58,478 bases of DNA, taken from assembly GCA_020634575.1 (NCBI GenBank), contig JACKBM010000042.1, positions 1 to 58,478 on the forward strand, given 5' to 3'. The stretch's first letter is position 1, and every line of letters begins with the position of its first letter. A model generated the notes under the pieces. It made no database searches. It saw only the letters and a program-made list of their open reading frames with translations, and was not told where the DNA came from. Origin of the DNA: Ardenticatenales bacterium (GTDB taxonomy: Bacteria; Chloroflexota; Anaerolineae; Promineifilales; Promineifilaceae). Position numbers and translations under genes: made by a program. Of the stretch, positions 55,202 to 58,478 are shown one piece after another.

Positions 55202-57154
55202 ATGAACAGACAAAAAAGTGCAAACCGTAGGCGGTCTGAAAGTGGCCAAAGCCTGGTCCTGATAGCTTTGCTGATGGTCGCGATGCTGGGGTTTGCTGGT
55301 TTGGCCGTTGATGTTGGCTTTGTCTGGTGGCGGAGCTCCGAGTTGAGCAAAGCCGTCGATGCTGCTGTGTTGTCCGGGGCCACGGAACTTGGTATTGCCA
55401 ATGACCTGCCCTCAGCTGATACACGGGCGCGACAGTTCCTGACCACCAATGAGGTTCCCAATGCCTCACTGTTAACCCTGGATAGTAGCTCAGGTAACAA
55501 CATCCTGGGTGCTGTGACCTATTCAATCACGGTGACCTGGGATGTTGAACTGTACTTCCTCAAGTTGGTGGGGCAAAATTCAATTGAAATTGACCAAAGC
55601 GCTACGGCTGCCTTCTTCCCGTTAGTAGATCTTTATGCCAGCCGGCGGGTGGAAGACGGCATCCTGAGTACGTCAACACAATCGATATTTGGCCCTGATA
55701 TCTGTACCGCTTACGGTGATCCGTTTACACCACAGAACCCCTGGGTGGAGCGGCCGTATGCCTATCGTTATCGCATTGGTATTCCGGATGATTATGAGGC
55801 CAAGGCCGGCACGAATATCTTGCGCGTCGAAATATTTGACGCGGATTCGATGAATGCAGCCACGACCGACACTTTCCAGATTGTTCACACGGACGTCTTT
55901 TCCAACGCCAACCCGGCCATTGGCCAGATTGAACCGCCGCGGACCTGTTCGCAGAGCACTGATCGTAAAGATCCTTGTCTGCAACGTACCTGTGAATGGG
56001 AGGACCAGAACTGTAGTGGTGTCACAGATTACCCGCTGGATAACAGCAACCCCTTCTGGTTTGTGCGCGTGGACGAAAATCGTGGCGCCGGTAGCGGCAA
56101 TGGCAATGGCACTTGTGGTGAACCTGGTTCATATACCTTAAGGTATAACACCGAACTCCAGTTCCGCCTGCGTTACTTCCGTCGGGCTGCCGATGGTACC
56201 CTGGCTGATGTGCCGCTAGCAACCTATACCGGACAAACGGGGGATAGCGCCCGTGACCTTGACACCTGGAGCCACGAGACGGATATCGCCTGGGTTTCGC
56301 CCGGTGGTTTTAACTCTGTTGGTGCCCAAGGTGGTGTCCCCACCGATTGTGGTAGTCCGCTGGGTGGGTATTCCATGCCCGGTGATGATGCCAATGGGGA
56401 TGGCTTTGACGATGGTGGTACCCGCTGTGCCGGGCAGCCCCACAAGCCGATCAATTCGGATGGCTCCAGCCCTTCCGGCTTTGAAATTGACCTTTCCCGT
56501 GATACGCCCAATATCCTGGTCGACTCTCTGACCGGGCAGCGCTTCATTTACCTGGATGTGATCGCCATGTCTGGTGCATCAGAGAATGACTTTGAAATCT
56601 GGGCCGGGCCACCTTACTACGATCTACCGGCCAACGGTAATCTGCGCAATGTACAGCGCCTTAATGAGTTGAACGCTGGCAACAACACATACACTTCATA
56701 TGGGGCGACGGTCTATGCCATTGGTGTGTTGCCCATGAACTCAACCTTCAATAACCGCGTTGATATTCCTTTGCTTTACGTTGGGCCTCAATTTGCTGGC
56801 AGTGAGATTGAGGTTTCATTGTTTGATCCGGATTCGGGTACAAACCCACCCATTACATTCTACTTTGACACGGTTTCGCAAGACGATTACAAACTTGAGT
56901 TCAATACACAGGGGTGCTGGGGCACATCAGGCTGCAACGACAGGTGGGTCGGCCCACCTGGTAGCCCGGATACTGCTTTCATCATCAAGATCCCGGATCT
57001 GACTCCCGAATGTACGGATCCCACTGACCCCAGCCAGGGTGCAGTTTGTACTCCGTTCTATGGTGGTCGCCTGATGATCAATTATCAGGCCGGTGGTGCA
57101 GATACGTATCGTTGGGTGGTCAATTTGGCGACGCAACCTTATCTGATTGATTAA
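55202..57154 (+). CDS. TadG-like pilus-assembly protein with large Asp/Cys-rich outer domain
   Basis: 650 residues from the ATG at 55202. N-terminal SESGQSLVLIALLMVAMLGFAGLAVDVG is the TadG signature (N-terminal helix with the DVG motif), followed by KAVDAAVLSGATEL. The long outer part is Asn/Asp/Gly-rich with several Cys residues (CSQSTDRKDPCLQRTCEWEDQ) and may bind calcium. A vWA domain with an intact MIDAS was not seen. It is followed by a palindromic terminator, so the last gene needs read-through or its own promoter. Confidence 0.8.
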   Translation: MNRQKSANRRRSESGQSLVLIALLMVAMLGFAGLAVDVGFVWWRSSELSKAVDAAVLSGATELGIANDLPSADTRARQFLTTNEVPNASLLTLDSSSGNNILGAVTYSITVTWDVELYFLKLVGQNSIEIDQSATAAFFPLVDLYASRRVEDGILSTSTQSIFGPDICTAYGDPFTPQNPWVERPYAYRYRIGIPDDYEAKAGTNILRVEIFDADSMNAATTDTFQIVHTDVFSNANPAIGQIEPPRTCSQSTDRKDPCLQRTCEWEDQNCSGVTDYPLDNSNPFWFVRVDENRGAGSGNGNGTCGEPGSYTLRYNTELQFRLRYFRRAADGTLADVPLATYTGQTGDSARDLDTWSHETDIAWVSPGGFNSVGAQGGVPTDCGSPLGGYSMPGDDANGDGFDDGGTRCAGQPHKPINSDGSSPSGFEIDLSRDTPNILVDSLTGQRFIYLDVIAMSGASENDFEIWAGPPYYDLPANGNLRNVQRLNELNAGNNTYTSYGATVYAIGVLPMNSTFNNRVDIPLLYVGPQFAGSEIEVSLFDPDSGTNPPITFYFDTVSQDDYKLEFNTQGCWGTSGCNDRWVGPPGSPDTAFIIKIPDLTPECTDPTDPSQGAVCTPFYGGRLMINYQAGGADTYRWVVNLATQPYLID

Positions 57155-57163
57155 TCCATTCTG

Positions 57164-57217
57164 CGGGGGCACCAGCGCTGGTGCCCCCGTTCTGGCTTTT
57201 ATCCTTTTATTGTCTTT
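57164..57217 (+). terminator. Palindromic terminator between the TadG-like and Flp-like genes
   Basis: A perfect 26-bp palindrome (CGGGGGCACCAGC and its complement, 57164-57189) is followed by several T-rich patches. It may act as a partial terminator. Confidence 0.65.
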
Positions 57218-57231
57218 TTGGAGGCCTTATC

Positions 57232-58478
57232 GTGCACCGACTCCTAAAATGGTTGCGCCGGCAGCGCCGGGATAGGGAACAGGCGCAATCCCTCACCGAG
57301 TATGCGATCATGCTGCTCCTGGTGGGGATTGCTGTTGTTTTGGTCCTGGTGCTTCTGCAGGCGTCAATCGAAAACGCATTCCGGCGTTTTGTCGATCGGG
57401 CACCGGTCGCCCCGCCTAATATCGGGCCCATCGGCGGCCAGTTTACGCCCCGCCCACCGACAGACACGCCTGTACCGACAAATACGCCAACCAATACGCC
57501 GGGGCCCTCACCCACGGCCTCGGACACACCCATCGTCTCGCCCACCTTCACCAACACACCAACCGAGACGCCAACCCCGTCCCTCACGCCAACGGCGACC
57601 GGCACACCGACGAATAATTTTGTGTTGTTCGTGGTTGGGGATGCCGCTAATCTTAGTGCGGCGGATCAGGCGATCGTCAACCGGTTGGAAGGGACCCATG
57701 GCTGGTCAGTGACGCTGGCGACAGAGAGTGATGTGTCGGCCGGCACCGCGGCTGGCCAGGACCTCATCATCATGTCGTCCTCCATCGTGACTGCGGAGAT
57801 GCCGAACCCGGCCGTTTTCCGGGACAGCAGTCTGCCGGTTATCGTCTTTGAGTTCAACCTGTTTGGGCCTATGTCCATGGCGGGCATCGGCACAGGCACT
57901 GTGGGCGGCGCGAGCAACATTAACATCATCGCCAGCCATCACCTGTCCGCTGGTTTTGCTGGAATTCAAACAGTTGTCAGTCCAGCTGCTGAAATGACCT
58001 ACGGTAACCCCCTCGGTCCGGGTGCTTTGCGGATCGCTACCGTGGATGGTAACCCGACACTGGTCACCATCTTTGCCTACGATCAGGGTGGCGCTCTGGA
58101 GAATCTGACGGCGGCACAGAACCGTCGTGTTGGCTTCTTCCTGTCAAATGACACAGCGACCAGCCTTACAACTTCAGCCGGCTGGCCCCTGTTCGATGCG
58201 GCGGTGACCTGGGGCATGGAAAATGGTGGTAGCTCCGGCAACCCGCCGACCCTGACACCCACTGCGACTGCGTCACTCACGCCTACACCTTCGAACACGC
58301 CAACGCAGACGCCGACGCCGACCAATACGCCGTCGCCGACGAATACGCTGACGCCGACCAATACACCAACGGCCACGCCAACGGAACCGCCGACCGGCAC
58401 ACTGCTCTACATGGTTGTTGATGGCACCATCACCATACCTGGGACTGGTATCACAGCCCGCAATGAGGATGTGATCGT
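57232..58478 (+). CDS. Flp-pilin-like helix fused to a large T/P-rich exoprotein (runs off the window)
   Basis: GTG start at 57232, with GGAGG about eight bases upstream; open to the right edge (415 codons, no stop). The N-terminal basic stretch and QSLTEYAIMLLLVGIAVVLVLVLL form a Flp-type class III pilin signature, with Glu after the processing site. A Thr/Pro stalk follows (about 75-125), then a compact domain (about 128-330) starting VLFVVGDAANLSAADQAIVNRL, and a second T/P stalk. Normal Flp pilins have only 50-80 residues, so this is an extended pseudopilin. Further domains lie outside the window. Confidence 0.8.
   Translation, partial: MHRLLKWLRRQRRDREQAQSLTEYAIMLLLVGIAVVLVLVLLQASIENAFRRFVDRAPVAPPNIGPIGGQFTPRPPTDTPVPTNTPTNTPGPSPTASDTPIVSPTFTNTPTETPTPSLTPTATGTPTNNFVLFVVGDAANLSAADQAIVNRLEGTHGWSVTLATESDVSAGTAAGQDLIIMSSSIVTAEMPNPAVFRDSSLPVIVFEFNLFGPMSMAGIGTGTVGGASNINIIASHHLSAGFAGIQTVVSPAAEMTYGNPLGPGALRIATVDGNPTLVTIFAYDQGGALENLTAAQNRRVGFFLSNDTATSLTTSAGWPLFDAAVTWGMENGGSSGNPPTLTPTATASLTPTPSNTPTQTPTPTNTPSPTNTLTPTNTPTATPTEPPTGTLLYMVVDGTITIPGTGITARNEDVI
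58240..58395 (+). repeat. Thr/Pro codon repeat tract
   Basis: Low-complexity ACG/CCG/ACA/CCA runs encode TPT-type stalks. Similar tracts lie at about 32764-32990, 50155-50285, 50590-50690 and 57440-57615. They look like DNA repeats but remain in frame. Confidence 0.8.

Overview
The window looks like a chromosomal segment of a Chloroflexota bacterium (Anaerolineae/Ardenticatenia-like), GC in the high fifties. This is inferred from several traits: long Thr/Pro-rich stalks on secreted proteins, a secreted protein ending in FLPIVNRR (a C-terminal signature I associate with Chloroflexota exoproteins), Ser/Thr kinases fused to FHA, WD40 or extracellular domains, an ABC/GldG-type auxiliary operon, and Tad/Flp-type pseudopilins. 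No ribosomal RNA, CRISPR array, prophage or intact insertion sequence was seen. LAYOUT. 1-8660: housekeeping and accessory genes. These are a partial alpha/beta hydrolase, a minus-strand operon (unknown protein, glycosidase-like protein, amino-acid-binding lipoprotein), a sugar-nucleotide reductase, a TolB-like lipoprotein, tlyA, and an ECF42-type sigma factor with its DGPF/YCII partner. 8769-13303 (minus strand): the most interesting part. In transcription order there is a promoter, a 58-residue peptide ending in a tryptophan cluster (GWWWWG), a strong hairpin terminator or attenuator, a polyprenyl-diphosphate-synthase-like enzyme with two Asp-rich motifs, and a histidine kinase. The kinase input domain (one TM, an outside PDZ-like domain, many TMs) has the layout of Bacillus ComP. 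Together these look like a divergent ComX-ComQ-ComP prenyl-peptide quorum-sensing cassette outside Firmicutes, with no ComA-like regulator in the window. 13500-19333: lepA, pyrD, a FecR-like membrane protein, TerC and a P-loop kinase. 19417-19720: a non-coding RNA gene with a near-consensus promoter, about 270 nt of nested helices and an intrinsic terminator. It lies upstream of a four-gene ABC/GldG/DUF4340 operon (19777-23761). 23783-26975: rpsO, pnp (with an RGG-repeat tail) and a small unknown gene. 27162-35828: radC, an unknown protein, threonine aldolase, a large kinase with FHA and external calcium-type repeats, DinB, a glycosyltransferase and a GIY-YIG protein. 36130-43835 (minus): a WD40 Ser/Thr kinase with about 14 blades, a membrane-anchored tandem-repeat protein, tRNA-Leu(CAG), a double RNase H with a decayed second domain, and a LysM glycosidase. 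44064-48819: CBS, a CysQ-like phosphatase, a roadblock protein and pyrG. 49475-58478: a surface-structure operon of TadE/TadG/Flp-like pseudopilins carrying large extracellular domains, running off the right edge. HOW THE GENES WORK TOGETHER. Signalling and surface display dominate: one candidate peptide-pheromone circuit, two transmembrane Ser/Thr kinases, an ECF sigma factor, and a block of pilin-anchored exoproteins. The rest are translation, RNA-decay, nucleotide and sulfur-metabolism genes. Small-scale features include probable leaderless starts, many intrinsic terminators, several intergenic inverted repeats, and an over-abundant 8-bp palindrome CCGGCCGG. All functional calls rest on reading the translations by eye; no database search was made.
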